DNA of 64,000 nucleotides. It comes from Entomortierella parvispora (taxonomy: Eukaryota; Mortierellomycota; Mortierellomycetes; Mortierellales; Mortierellaceae). Each line of letters begins with the position of its first letter. Positions within the stretch are counted from its first letter, which is position 1. Positions 49,216 to 60,294 of this stretch are shown here, in pieces. The stretch is taken from contig OY752149.1 in assembly GCA_963573315.1 (NCBI GenBank), forward strand, positions 682,001 to 746,000. Reading direction: 5' to 3'. The translations under genes were made by a program, and so were the position numbers. Below the pieces are notes generated by a model. The model did not search any database, was not told the origin of the DNA, and worked only from the letters and a program-made list of their open reading frames with translations.

Positions 49216-52200
49216 TGTGAGGAAGAGTCTGAATGAGGAGGAGGGAGAATGTACGAGCTGATCGGCGAGGAACAGAGGAAGGTGGAGTGGAAAGAAGGTG
49301 AGGGAGTGGAGAGGGAAGGAGAGGAACAGAAAGAGTAGCGAGGAGCGGATGAACGTTGGTAGTATCTAAGAGAAGAGAGAAGAGAGAAAGTGGGCCTTGT
49401 TTTTGTTTCTTTTATTGTCATCCAGTGTCTGACAGATAACAGAAACTGCTCAAATGAGGGGACTGAATACCCTTGATCATTATTGAATGGCACACAAGAC
49501 TGTGGGCGACTTGCCTCTTTTGGGACGCACTCGGCCTCATCATCGTCGTCACCCTTCTTCTTCCCCACCTCCATGCCGTGCCATTTGCACGCTTTGTTTG
49601 TGTCGAGACAGGCACCTTTCTCCAAATGGTGCGTCTTCCCCGCCGGAACAAGCAGGGTGGCCGCGCTGGCTTGCTCAAGGGAAAAGCGATCCAAAGAAGG
49701 AGCTCGCGTTTCTGCCTCAGAGAGGTTGCGATCGATTGTTCGACTTGAAGGAATCGATCCACAAATGCCAATTGGGGCACAGAGACAAACAAACTGAATG
49801 TGCGGCTGTCCGCCTGCGTTTATCCCTTGGTCCAAGCAAACAAAGGGCACACAGGCCGTGGAGAATTACGGAAAGAGGGCGAGTGCTCTCACCCACAACT
49901 GCACTGATGTCCACCGATTTCCAAACGCCTCTTTTATTTTTACTCCACCTTCTTTTTGCCCACCTCATTCATGTCCGGAAGCCTCTACGCTTCAAACTTG
50001 CCCGTCCTTCATTCTCCACTCTCCTCGTACCTGAATTCAATATATTCGCTCCAACCTCCCGCATCGCTTCCGAGCCGTATTAACTTGAAGACCTCGGGCG
50101 TTTACCCTTGTTCCTAGTCCACCCTTAGCGCGTTGCGGCTATTTGCTTTCTCGATCACCGGTTCAGGCTTCACCCATAGCTTCATTCCGCATCTGCTTGT
50201 CTTTCGTTTCTTTTACTCGTTTCATTTCGTCCTCTTTCTTCTCAACCTCACTCTTTTCTCTTGTCATTGAAGCATGAGGCCTAACACATACTCTCTGTCT
50301 ACCCAAAGAAAGCAACTGTCAGTCATCGAAACCACAGGTCTGACAAGCAATTGGTCAAATCCGAAAGAAGAACACTGCCCAAAATGCTCTAAGCGCGCAC
50401 TAAACTCCATCTCGGGATCAATTGAACATCGAATATCACATCATCGCCCACTGGACAGAGCAACAATAGCCCCATCCCCCTGTAAATCTCTGAACAGGTA
50501 TGACGACAATGGTTCTTTGGGATTAAAGGCGAGTGTCAGTGTCAAGGATTGTCCACACCTCTCATCCAAAGAACAAATGATGCTTCTCGGCTCTATGTCT
50601 GGCGGACAAACTAAACAAAAGTCCGGCAACTGAGTCCGTGGGCCAACCTCTTGCTCCCTGTCATGAGGACCAAAGAGAAGACTTTGACAAGACGGTGCGG
50701 GCCCCACAACTGTGAGTTGCATTCACGCCGTGCGTGATACAGTACCCCTGTCCGTAATATCAAAGTGAGACGCTTTCTTTCATTACTGTAAAACTGCACT
50801 ATATCGTTTGCGGTTGTCCAGTGGCAGGTCGGGCAGGAACAAACCCAAAAAACGTGGAGAAAGTCGTAAGACGAAAACGGCGGTGATCACCCGCAAATTT
50901 AAAAGACAGAGGCAAGACGGGCACAGCTGGGTCTGAATTCAGATAAGGATTTCTGTCCTCCCTCCACGCCGATTGTGCAGGGTCAGGACAGGGGCCTGGT
51001 ACAATCAATGGCGAATGAGGAGCTTGTTTGTTGCCTCCCAAGCCACGGTTTAAGTATTGAGCTTTTAGTCATTGAAAGCGGCTTAGTTCTATTTTCATCA
51101 CATGACTATTTGACAGAGAAATTGGTGGCGCCAAAAGTCTTGAGCAGCGGGACAGTGAACGTTTGTTGGTGCAACATTTGAAATCATGAAGATCGCTCGT
51201 CTTGCAGCGAAACATTCTTGTGCAATTTGTAGCCAATTTTGATAAACATGAAGGCGGGGGATCCCAGGCGGGGATGACCAACCACCTTTATCACCTGTCG
51301 TTCGAGCAATTGAAGTTGGATCTCTCGCTCGCTCTCAATCTCCTGTCCAGTGTCCCCATCCAACGATAATGATAATAGTGCCTAAAAGGTATTGGGCCCC
51401 CGAGCGTCTTCGAGGAAGATGACGAAGCTTTCAAAGAAAATAAAATCGTTCCTCGAGAGCACTATTTCCATGTGCTTTGCATTAGCCTGAAAAAATGAAA
51501 ACAAACCCTCTGCGTCCCCTTTGCCTTTTTCAGGAACGGATACATCTCTGTCCCTCAAACGGTGTCCATTCCTTCCGTCGCGTTCGGAACGCGACTCCAT
51601 ACCCTCTGCGGGTCAAGAGCCTTGGCGACGAGAATGAACCAGTCGACGTGTGAACTGTTCTACGAGGTCAAGCTTACATGTGCAATTGACACCAGCAGCA
51701 AATAAGGCGATGGCGCACTGAGGTCAAGTTATTTTTTGACTTGATTGTGAAATGAAGGCTCTCAAGTCGAGACAAGGTGCGAATTCCACTAAGGACATCT
51801 ATTGCCTGTCCCCCGGTCGCGCGCTTGAATCCAATAGGAGCGCGGGTGGGAGGACGAACAGAGGGAAGCAATAATACAAAAAAAACTGACCTTGAGAGCT
51901 TTGTGTCCCTACTGTTGTTGTCCTTGTCTTCCTCTTCGCACTTGGTTCAGAAAGACCGGAAGGGTCATTGGCAGGCATCATGACGAGCACTATAACATTA
52001 CGCTGCATCCGCAATTTACATCTCTTTGTGCCTCTTCTCTCTTCTGGTTCCCCTTCCCTTCATTCGACTTTCGCAGTGCTCGTGAACCTGCAACCCTTCC
52101 CTTCCATCACCTCCTCCCCTTCCCCCTCTCCTCCTCCGCTTGCACTTGGTGCCTTGCCAATGCTCTGCACAACCGTCATCCACAACCCCTACCCGACCTC

Positions 52201-52508
52201 GACCTTCACCGTCTCGCTCTAGCATCAACGCAACAAAACAGTCCATCAGAAGAAGAACAAAAAAGAACCGCACTTATCCTCCCCCATCGTAAGCCCGCCA
52301 TCCATCTCCTCGCCAGCCCATCTTCGACCACCCTCCCTCGTCATCTCGAACCCTATTTACTTTCATTCGACTCATTTCACTATGAAAGCCATCGACTTCA
52401 TGCTGACAAAAGTCCCTCTACCCCCTCTAGCTACCAACAAAACGACAGGAAAGCTCGCCGCCTGTCCAATCCCTAAACCCCAAAAGCACACGTAATTGAA
52501 GTCGCCCA
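49216..52508. other. 3.3-kb divergent intergenic region
   Basis: It lies between the malic enzyme and a surface-protein gene that diverge from it. No coding region was accepted; open frames at 49487-50083, 50274-50633 and 51892-52476 show no family features. C/T-rich tracts occur at 50160-50270 and 52020-52400. Confidence 0.5.
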
Positions 52509-54485
52509 ATGAGAATCTCGTGGGCCCTCCAAACCGCGGCCGTGTTCTGCCTGGTTGCAATCCATCCAGGTAACACAATGCTCCACAATGCAATACTATC
52601 GACCACCCTCTCCTCCCTCTTCCTATCACCCTCCACGCTCTCTCAGCAATTGTGACATCAAGTATCAACAGACCACCGGCAACAACACCATTCCACCCAG
52701 CCTCTCTTCCCCATGTTTGTTTCACATCGACTGTTTCGTACCGTGGACATGAAAACGAAGAAATATGTTCCGAAGATCATTGCTATGTTGACAAACAAAT
52801 TTAAGCAACGGTCCGCTACCCATGTGGGATCGGCCGTTTAGTGGCTGACCATTTTAGGGGGGGACGCTCATTGTCTAACGGGGACATCAAGGGGGGGGGG
52901 GGGCTGAGAATTCGAGAGATGGGGAGGAGAAAAGCAGGGAGAGGCGGAAGAAGAGTCAAGAGGAGATAGAAGGAGAGATGGAAAGTGTCCGTGCCTCCCC
53001 ATCATCATCCGAAATATCTCGCCGTTCCTGCATGCAAGCGAAATGCCCCATCAGCGACGATCGCATCTTTTTATATCTGACGCGGGGGTTATTAATACCA
53101 ACCGCAAACCCCTTGCTGACTATACCTCGCGTGTCTCTTTTCATTACTCTGTTCTAGCCCTGGCCGCAGACAACAACAACAACAACAACAACAACAACGC
53201 TGACAGCCTCTCGCTGGAATCGGTGCAGAAAGCCCCTACCTTGCACCATTTCCAGAACTTTGCAGCCCCGGATGATACCAAGGTTACCCTTCCCGTCCAT
53301 CCCTCGAACCTCCTCGCTCGCGCCGATGATCAGGATCAAAAGAACAACAGCGAGAGCAAGCATGATCGCCCCCGAGCCCGCCCAGGACCAGTTCGCTCTT
53401 CTACCCCTCATTTCGAACCTGGACACGAGCCCCGCCATCGTCGTCCCACTGGAAAGCCGGAGCCTACCCATAAGAAGCCTCCATGCACGACCTCCACCAA
53501 AGGCAAGAGTGATCCTAACTCCACGAAGGATCCTCACAATAAGAATCCTCCTTGCACAACCTCGACCAAAGGCAAGGGCAATCCCAAGCCTACGAAGGAT
53601 CCCCACCACGGAAAGCCCCCTCATCACAAGCCCACAAAGTCGACTGGCAAGCACAAACCCACCCACAAACCCACCCACAAACCCACCCCCAAACCCTCTC
53701 AGAAGCCAAAGCCAAAGCCCTCTCAAAAGCCAAAGCCAAAGCCTAACGAGCCTAACAAGCCCTCAAAAGGAAGTAGCAGTGAAGCTCCCAAGCCAACGAC
53801 CGTCGTCGTCCCCCCTCCTTCCACGACCTCGGATGCCCCAGCGGTGATTCCATCCCCTGCGGCGCCTTCTGCACCTGCCAACCCTGCCAACCCTGCCTCA
53901 GTATCCAATGGTGGCGACTCTGTCCAGGGACAGTCTTCAGTTACTGGACCCCAGCCTTCCGCGGGATTGGGAAACGCCCCTAATGGAACTAGCAAGATGT
54001 CAGGTACTTCCAGCTCGTCTAGCCTAGGAACAATTATGGGTGCCGCCGTCGGCTCTGTAGCCCTTGTAGGACTTGTCGCTTTGGGAGTGTACCGTCGCAA
54101 GGAACGTAGACGCGCCAACTTTGACCAGATGGGCGGACCAATGGGCCCTGATGGCGCTATCGGTGTCGGCATGGGCGCGGGTGGCCACGCGGAGATGGAT
54201 GAAGCGCCCCGTACGGCTTTCAGACACGAATCCTTCATGGCCCTTGTGAAGGACGCTGCTCAAGGTTTCTACGCGCCTGGCACCACAAGTCCTGGCCCCG
54301 GCCCTTCGCCTCTCTCTGCAGCTGCTGGCGCTGGCGCTGGTGCTGCAAGCCTGTCCCGTCAGACCAGTGCTCGGTCCCAGAACAGCCAACGTAGCATGCC
54401 ATATCGTCGCTCTGGCAACTTTTCCGGTCATGGTGTCCCCCCCTCGACCTTGCCTCCTCTCGCCCATCTCGGAGGACGATCTTAA
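52509..54485 (+). CDS. Cell-surface single-pass protein with Lys/Pro-rich ectodomain
   Basis: Exons 52509-52569 and 53158-54485 join in frame to 462 aa. The short first exon encodes a signal peptide (MRISWALQTAAVFCLVAIHP). The second begins A-L-A-A-D and then a poly-Asn run from AAC repeats. The ectodomain is disordered: Thr/Lys/Pro motifs (PPCTTSTKGK appears twice) and a KPTHKPTHKPTPKPSQKPKP region at about 183-222, then Ser/Pro/Ala. One transmembrane helix lies at about 311-333 (MGAAVGSVALVGLVALGVY) followed by RRKERRR. The tail is Gly/Ala/Ser-rich. Without the first exon a longer frame starting MPHQRRSHLF is open across the intron but lacks a signal peptide, so I prefer the spliced form. 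Probably a wall-spanning surface protein; no named family. Confidence 0.75.
52891..52903 (+). repeat. 13-base G homopolymer in an intron
   Basis: Thirteen consecutive G lie in the first intron of the surface-protein gene. Such runs are prone to length error in sequencing and to G-quadruplex formation. Confidence 0.7.
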
Positions 54486-55125
54486 GAAAACTGAAGGAAA
54501 ACTCTCAGGAAAGAACGAAGAAGCCTCGTCAGGATAATAAAAAGGAAGACTCTGCGGGTTCAACTCTGGGGTGTTTCTTTTCGGATTCTAATTTCTACTC
54601 CTTCCTTCCTTCCTTCCAATCTTTTTTTGAGACTGCAGGGCTTTTTCCACCTTGTTCCGATCGTCTCTCGCTAGTGGACTCTTCTCATCTTCTTTTGCGG
54701 TGCTGCCTCCCTTTGGTATTGTGTTCGGCAAGATAAAAAACGATGTAAAGGGAAGGAGAATCCAATTGAACATGAGAGGAGTCGCCGAGATGGAGGAGCA
54801 GGTGTCCCTTCTCTTTTTTTTTTCCTCTCTTTTCCCTTCCTTTTACGAAATCCATATCCCACATACCCTTTTTACTTGACGAACATCTTCAACCCATTGC
54901 AAAAAAAACATAGAAATTTCCACTAATGACAACATCTTGGATCCTGCCCTAATAAAAAACCGAACAAAAGCAATCTGTCTTCCTTGAGCACTGCTTTCAA
55001 GTTTCGCCCAAATGATCATCCTGAAAGAGTTTCCTTTTTTTTTATGGCCTAGGCCTCCCTTGATTTATTTGTATCCAGCAAAGATGCTAGAGAATAAAAA
55101 GAGTAAAGAGTCGACAAGACACCGT
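54486..55125. other. Convergent intergenic region before RPS3
   Basis: It holds the 3' flanks of the surface-protein gene and of RPS3 (ending at 55126 on the other strand). A/T-rich with short T- and A-runs. No gene was seen. Confidence 0.5.
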
Positions 55126-56532
55126 TTAGGCAACAACCTCAACGGGGGCAGCGGCGACGGGGGCAACCTCCTCGCGGGACTCAGAGACGGGGGCGAGGAC
55201 GGGGACCTCCTCCTTGGGCTCCATGATGGTGACCATATCGGGAAGAGGGTTCTTGGGGCCCATCTTGCCAGTGGGGTCCCAGGGCAACATGATCTTGACC
55301 TTGACACCCAAAACTCCCTGACGGAGGAGAACGTGACGGACGGCAGTGTCAACAAAGTCCTTGGTGGGCTGACCAGAGTGGATCATGAATCCGTCAACGA
55401 ACTTCATCGACTTGGCACGGGCACCACGGAGCTTTCCAGAGACAACAACCTCGCAACCCTTTCCACCAGACTCCATGATGTAACGGACAACACCGTAGCA
55501 AGCACGACGGACAGCAACTCCGTTAAGGAGCTTGTACTTCAAGGACTCGCACTGAGCAATGGCAGAGAGACCACGGAAGTTGACCTTCTCGGCGTAGAGC
55601 TCGACAGTGTTCTCGGGGAACTTGAAACGCTTCTGGACCAAAGAGGTCAACTCGCGGATGCGACGACCCTGGACACCAAGAATCTCCTGGGTCTGGGTGG
55701 CACGGATGATGATCTCAGTGCGGGCGGGGGTGACGCGGACCTCGACACCGGAGTAACCCTCAGCAGCGAGCTCGCGCTGGAAGAACTCGTTCAACTCGGC
55801 GTAGAAAACACCATCGGCGACGAACTAGATATTGATTGGTACATGTTGATAGAAGGGGAGATGCGTTGATAGGTTAGGACGTCTGCCTGTTTCTTTTGCT
55901 GAGGGTATCCAAGAATAATTGGTGCCAGAAGATAGTTTGGTGGGGTTGTTTGTCGAGTCTGCGTTTCCTTTGTCCTGAATAATGCAAACATGCCAGCAAA
56001 AGAGCCGATCCAGATGACTACTTCATAAGAGTTGATGGCTGTCCAGTAACAACAAGATCATCGTAACGACAGGATCCACAGGGATTCGGGGAATCGTGGG
56101 TCTGCCTCAAGAGACCTGTTGCCAATCGACTGCATCCGCTCTCAGTTAGCTGTCATCCAGATAAAGCCTATCCTTTGGAAGCGTGATGCTGGATCGTAGG
56201 TTGGATCAGAGGTTCGCCTCTCCATGAAGACTAGCGTTTCCAACTGTTTCCCGGTTGAACGAGATGGAGTCGAGAATGGAGTCTTCATTCGCACTCTTCT
56301 CCATCTGAGCAAGGCTCGGATATTGAAAAAACACGGCCAGAGGATATCCATTCTACGGTCAACCATCCGTTGCCATCGATCCTGGATATCTGTCCATCCG
56401 TCCTAGTTGGCGATAGTCCCTGGTGCATCCATGATCCTCCTGCAGACATCGATGACCACACCATCGACAGCGATGGATGGGCAACCGCATCGTGCGCACC
56501 TTTCTCTTTTTGCTGATCTGAGCAGAGGCCAT
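55126..56532 (-). CDS. RPS3: 40S ribosomal protein S3 (uS3)
   Basis: Core small-subunit protein at the mRNA entry channel. Exons 56532-56500 and 55824-55126 join in frame to 243 aa, the usual eukaryotic length. The tiny first exon encodes only [11 protein letters not shown], and a 675-bp intron follows, an arrangement common in fungal ribosomal protein genes. The KH type II domain runs through [18 protein letters not shown]. Its GxxG loop reads [10 protein letters not shown] rather than the common GEKG or GENG. The C-terminal S3 domain includes [20 protein letters not shown] and [16 protein letters not shown]. The tail is Glu/Pro/Ala/Val-rich. Strong codon bias matches high expression. It is divergent from the alpha/beta hydrolase with about 390 bp between starts. 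Confidence 0.97.
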
Positions 56533-56925
56533 GTTTGAAATAATGGAAGGAAGAGGGAGCTCCACTGGCGCCCACAGTGACCAACAAGAAATACAGTCTC
56601 TTGTGGTCATGTGACTTTAAGATTGCCACCAATTTTCGGGTTTTCTCAATCCCAGGGATCAGGCCCATGGCCTTCACCCAATATGACCATCTTACAAGTC
56701 GCCGATCTCTCGCCCTACCAATGGTTTTCAGGTCCACAGATGATCTGAATAACCCCGAGACAAGCGCAAGGCCGTGCGGTATTGCTAAACTTGTGGTCGG
56801 GTCTAAGTCCACTTACCATCGTTACCTTTCTTGCACGAGCACAGGCCTTTTCTTTCTGTTTTTGCTCTTCCATCTTTTCAACTCTTTCTTCCTCCAACGT
56901 ATTCTGGCCCAACTTTGTCTTCATC

Positions 56926-58298
56926 ATGGATTTTTCTTCACCGCTCACCGTATCTCCTTCAACGGCCGCTACTACATATACCTCACCTTTCTTCCAGAAG
57001 GGGCACGTTGTTGTTGGCCAAAGTCGAAAAAAGTCAATCAAGCTCTACTACGAAAAGACAGGAACTGGACCGTTGCTCTTGCTCTACATCATGGGATTGA
57101 ACTCGCCCGGCTGTGCTGGTGATTCAGTGGTATGTATATGTATTAGCAGCACTCTACTATGTTCGGCTTCGTCTGCATTGACAAGGACCGATTTCTCGTA
57201 AATGTAGGTTGAGGTCTTTGCCAAGAAACCAGAGTACACCATTGTTACCTTTGACAACCGAGGTGTTGGATTCTCGGATTCTCCCGCAGGAATATATTCG
57301 TATGTGCTTCACTTTCTCCAGAAATCTGATGGAGAGAGGAGAGGAGAGAGACGATCTTGACCATTATCGTTCTTGGATTTTCCCATTCTTCTTTGCTTCA
57401 ATAGAACTTCCCAAATGGCTCAGGATACGTTGGATCTTTTGGACGGTCTCCAATGGAAGGAAAAGGTTCATGTTGTAGGACCCTCTTTGGGTGGGATGAT
57501 TGCTTTGGAACTGGTCCTGAAGAATCCAACGAGATTCGCTTCTCTTTGTTTGATCTCCACCAATGCCGGCAGAGCTTTCCCACCATTCTCGGCCTTGTCT
57601 TTTGTTTCTCGAGTCTCGATGGTCAAAGCCGAATCAAGGCCTCTGGTCATTGTCCAATCATTGTTTCCCCAGGTAAAGAGGAAAAAAATCGGAAACGGAC
57701 GGTCCATCTGGCTTTGCCCAGACAGCCTTACGCCACAACGCCCAAAAACTGTAAATGCCAAGCTTTTTTCATTGACTTTACTTGAAAAAAACAAAAAAAA
57801 ATGGTGACCATATTTAGTCTTGGTTGGAGAAGCCTGCGCCGGAAGGCTCCATGTACAAGACGAATCAAGAACATACAATCGCTGTAAGTGATCTGATCCT
57901 GTAGCGTCCTGTACATTACTCTCTTTTTTTGTGCTGACCAGTTAACGCGTCGCTCGGATCATTCTCTTTCAAAGGGAATCGAAAAGATGTTCCGTGACAG
58001 GCCACCGCAGACCATTCACGGCAGTATGGGTCAAACCTTGGCGGCCGGACTTCATTATGTCAGTCCGAAACGTCTGGCCACAATTCGAGACAGTGGTATA
58101 CCAGTCTTGGTCATGACAGGCACGGACGACAAAATGGTTTCTCCAGAGGGATCCTATCATTTGCAACAAGAGCTAGGTTCTCATATGGTGGTATTCGAAG
58201 GAACTGGACACGGCATTGCCATGGAGTTTCCAGAGACTTTTTGTCGGCTTATTGACGAGTTGGTTCGTCATGGACACAATGGCCGTTTCGAGCTTTAG
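56926..58298 (+). CDS. Alpha/beta hydrolase
   Basis: A single-domain alpha/beta-hydrolase of unknown substrate. Exons 56926-57129, 57208-57299, 57405-57672, 57818-57883 and 57942-58298 join in frame to 328 aa. The strand-3 loop gives LYIMGLN (oxyanion region) and YTIVTFDNRGVGFSDSP is the typical motif after strand 4. The nucleophile elbow is GPSLGGM (Ser near 126). The acid is in TGTDDKMV (Asp near 271) and the base in GTGHGI (His near 300), so the triad is complete. The cap region spans roughly 150-230. It resembles the broad class of epoxide-hydrolase, esterase and C-C hydrolase-like proteins. No signal peptide is seen. The start is the first ATG of the first exon. Confidence 0.88.
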
Positions 58299-58393
58299 AT
58301 GAAATTGTTGAGACTCTTTCCTCTTCAGCTTTTATTAATGAGTTAAAGCAATAAACAAAAGAGCAACACAACGGATCGTTCTGGAGGTAGAAT

Positions 58394-59676
58394 TCAGGCA
58401 GCCTTGATTCGCTTCATCTTTGATTTCGCCAGTTTGTTGTCTGGGGCGAGGTCATCTTCGGTTCCAGGGTGGTCCCAAGACCTAGGCGCCAAAGCAACTG
58501 GGAGGACCCTAATAAGATCAATTGAACTGTGTCAGATCTGGTTTTCTCCGTCAAGAATGTGGGTAGCCAGTACAGAGAGTAGGGTCGATTGAGCTTACCA
58601 TGTCGCAGACAGGACAACGCCTTTGCCTAGATCCTCGGCATTGATCACAGCCCATTGGAATCCCACCCAAGCCGAAATGATTCTTGATAGAGGAACCAGA
58701 GCCGCCAGTCCCGGAATGCCCACCACAGCTCCTGACAGGAACCCGAAAAAGATCTGGCTAGTGTTGGAGACCCGTTGTAGCTTGCTCATACATTTGTGGG
58801 GGACATAGATCTCGTAGCCCCACCAATACGTATAAGCACTTATCACGTTGGTGGGTGGAGCCTTTTGTAACGCGGCAATTTGTTGTTTGATCGAATTGAG
58901 GGTTGAGACCAAGATGGACTTGTCCGCAGACGCAGGAGATGCGACAGTGGTTGTGGTTGTGGTGACAGTGCCTCCACTTGCATTAGTGGCCGATGTAGTC
59001 TTTGTGGTCGTGTTGCTGTCGGTAGCATCGTTGCTTGCTGAGGCAGATATCTCTACAGCATTCTTGGGCAGGACATCCTCCGTTACTGTAATGGTAGTGG
59101 TGGTTGTTGTAGTTGTAGAAGGCGAGGCACGTGATGACCAAAGGGATGAAAACGAAATAGCCCACCAAGATGACGGGGCTTTGATGGTCTCTGCTTCATT
59201 GTCCGTGCTGCTCTCTGTCCCTGCATTCTGACTAGACGAAGAAGATGATCCTGCTGCCTGAGGCGGTGGGTCATCCTTCGGCAAAGGGTTCAAAGGTTCT
59301 GGTCCAGATCCAGGTGATGTATGGTGCCTACTTGCTTCTCGACTATGAACGTCTTTGAACTCGACGACCGTTGGATCTGGCATGGCCTTTAATATGGTAA
59401 TGAGATCATTGACCTGACCCGGATCCGCTTTTTGTAAAGCTTTCACAGCCTTCTTCTTTTGATAGCTGTCAACATGGGTCTCATGATTGGCGCCTACGGG
59501 GCAAAGAGCGACAAAGTGGTGAGTGATCCTGGTTAAAGTCCTCCTCTCATGATATCAGTTATTCAGAGCTTACCTGTAATGAGGTCACGGATGGTGTGAG
59601 CAAGTCCGATATTGCGGGCTTCGGCTTCAACCTGTTTTTGAGAATCGCTCAGAAACAGGTTCCGGAAAGTCACCAT
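58394..59676 (-). CDS. Predicted membrane protein of unknown function, 370 aa
   Basis: Exons 59676-59574, 59493-58599 and 58508-58394 join in frame to 370 aa. The N-terminal quarter is helical and charged (FLSDSQKQVEAEARNIGLAH, then HVDSYQKKKAVKALQKAD), followed by a Ser/Thr/Pro/Glu-rich disordered region (about 90-210) with many Thr-rich runs. The C-terminal part has the conserved-looking WWGYEIYVPHKCMSKLQ and then one or two hydrophobic helices at about 278-315 (FGFLSGAVVGIPGLAALVPL). It ends with a basic KSKMKRIKAA tail. I do not know the family. An upstream stop close to the ATG at 59676 supports that start. Confidence 0.7.
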
Positions 59677-60294
59677 GTCGGACCGTTAACAAGGTACAGA
59701 AGACGACCGAATGTAGTGATAATGTCAGATGAGTCAAAGCAGCGGACAGAAGTAGACACAAGGTTGATATGGCGGTGGTGAGGGAAGATGGAGTGCAGAG
59801 TGTGGGCGAGGGTGAGAGAGGAAGTGCGAAGTGGGGACCGATGAAAGGGCAACTGGTAAGAAGAAAGAGAGAAACCAAGAGTCAAGAAATGGCCTTTTGC
59901 ACTTGTTTCTGACCTGACCTCCGTTTGCAACCATGATCACCATCCGTGACCTGGACAGGAGAAGAGAGTCTGCCCAGGCACAAAAAACAGGATGACTTTG
60001 ACCAAGCCCCTATTTCGATCGAAAGCTGACGACTGGTCAGGCGATGTTTTAGGGATAAGTGAGGGGTGGTCAATGTGGAGAGGGAGAGGGTCCTGTCAAG
60101 TTCTCACCGGCAAAGATGTTTTGGCGGCAGAGCACTATGTCGTTGGAGACGCGTCTGCGTGGCTCGTGGCTGGCGCCAGCATCTTCGCGCGCGGGAAGAG
60201 ACCCTTAAAATGTTATCAGATTTTTTTTCTTGCATGTGCTCTGCTCCGCCGTGTCTCGCTTTTTCTTCTCACCTTCCTTCCTACGTTTGCATCC

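Noticed and set aside
51892-52476. 194-codon plus-strand open frame
   Set aside because: Derived from C/T-rich leader sequence before the 52509 gene; low complexity.
53043-53157. In-frame upstream start MPHQRRSHLF for the second surface protein
   Set aside because: It lacks a signal peptide, while the spliced first exon at 52509 supplies one with matching phase.
55012-55869. 285-codon plus-strand open frame
   Set aside because: It is the antisense of RPS3, caused by its biased codon use.
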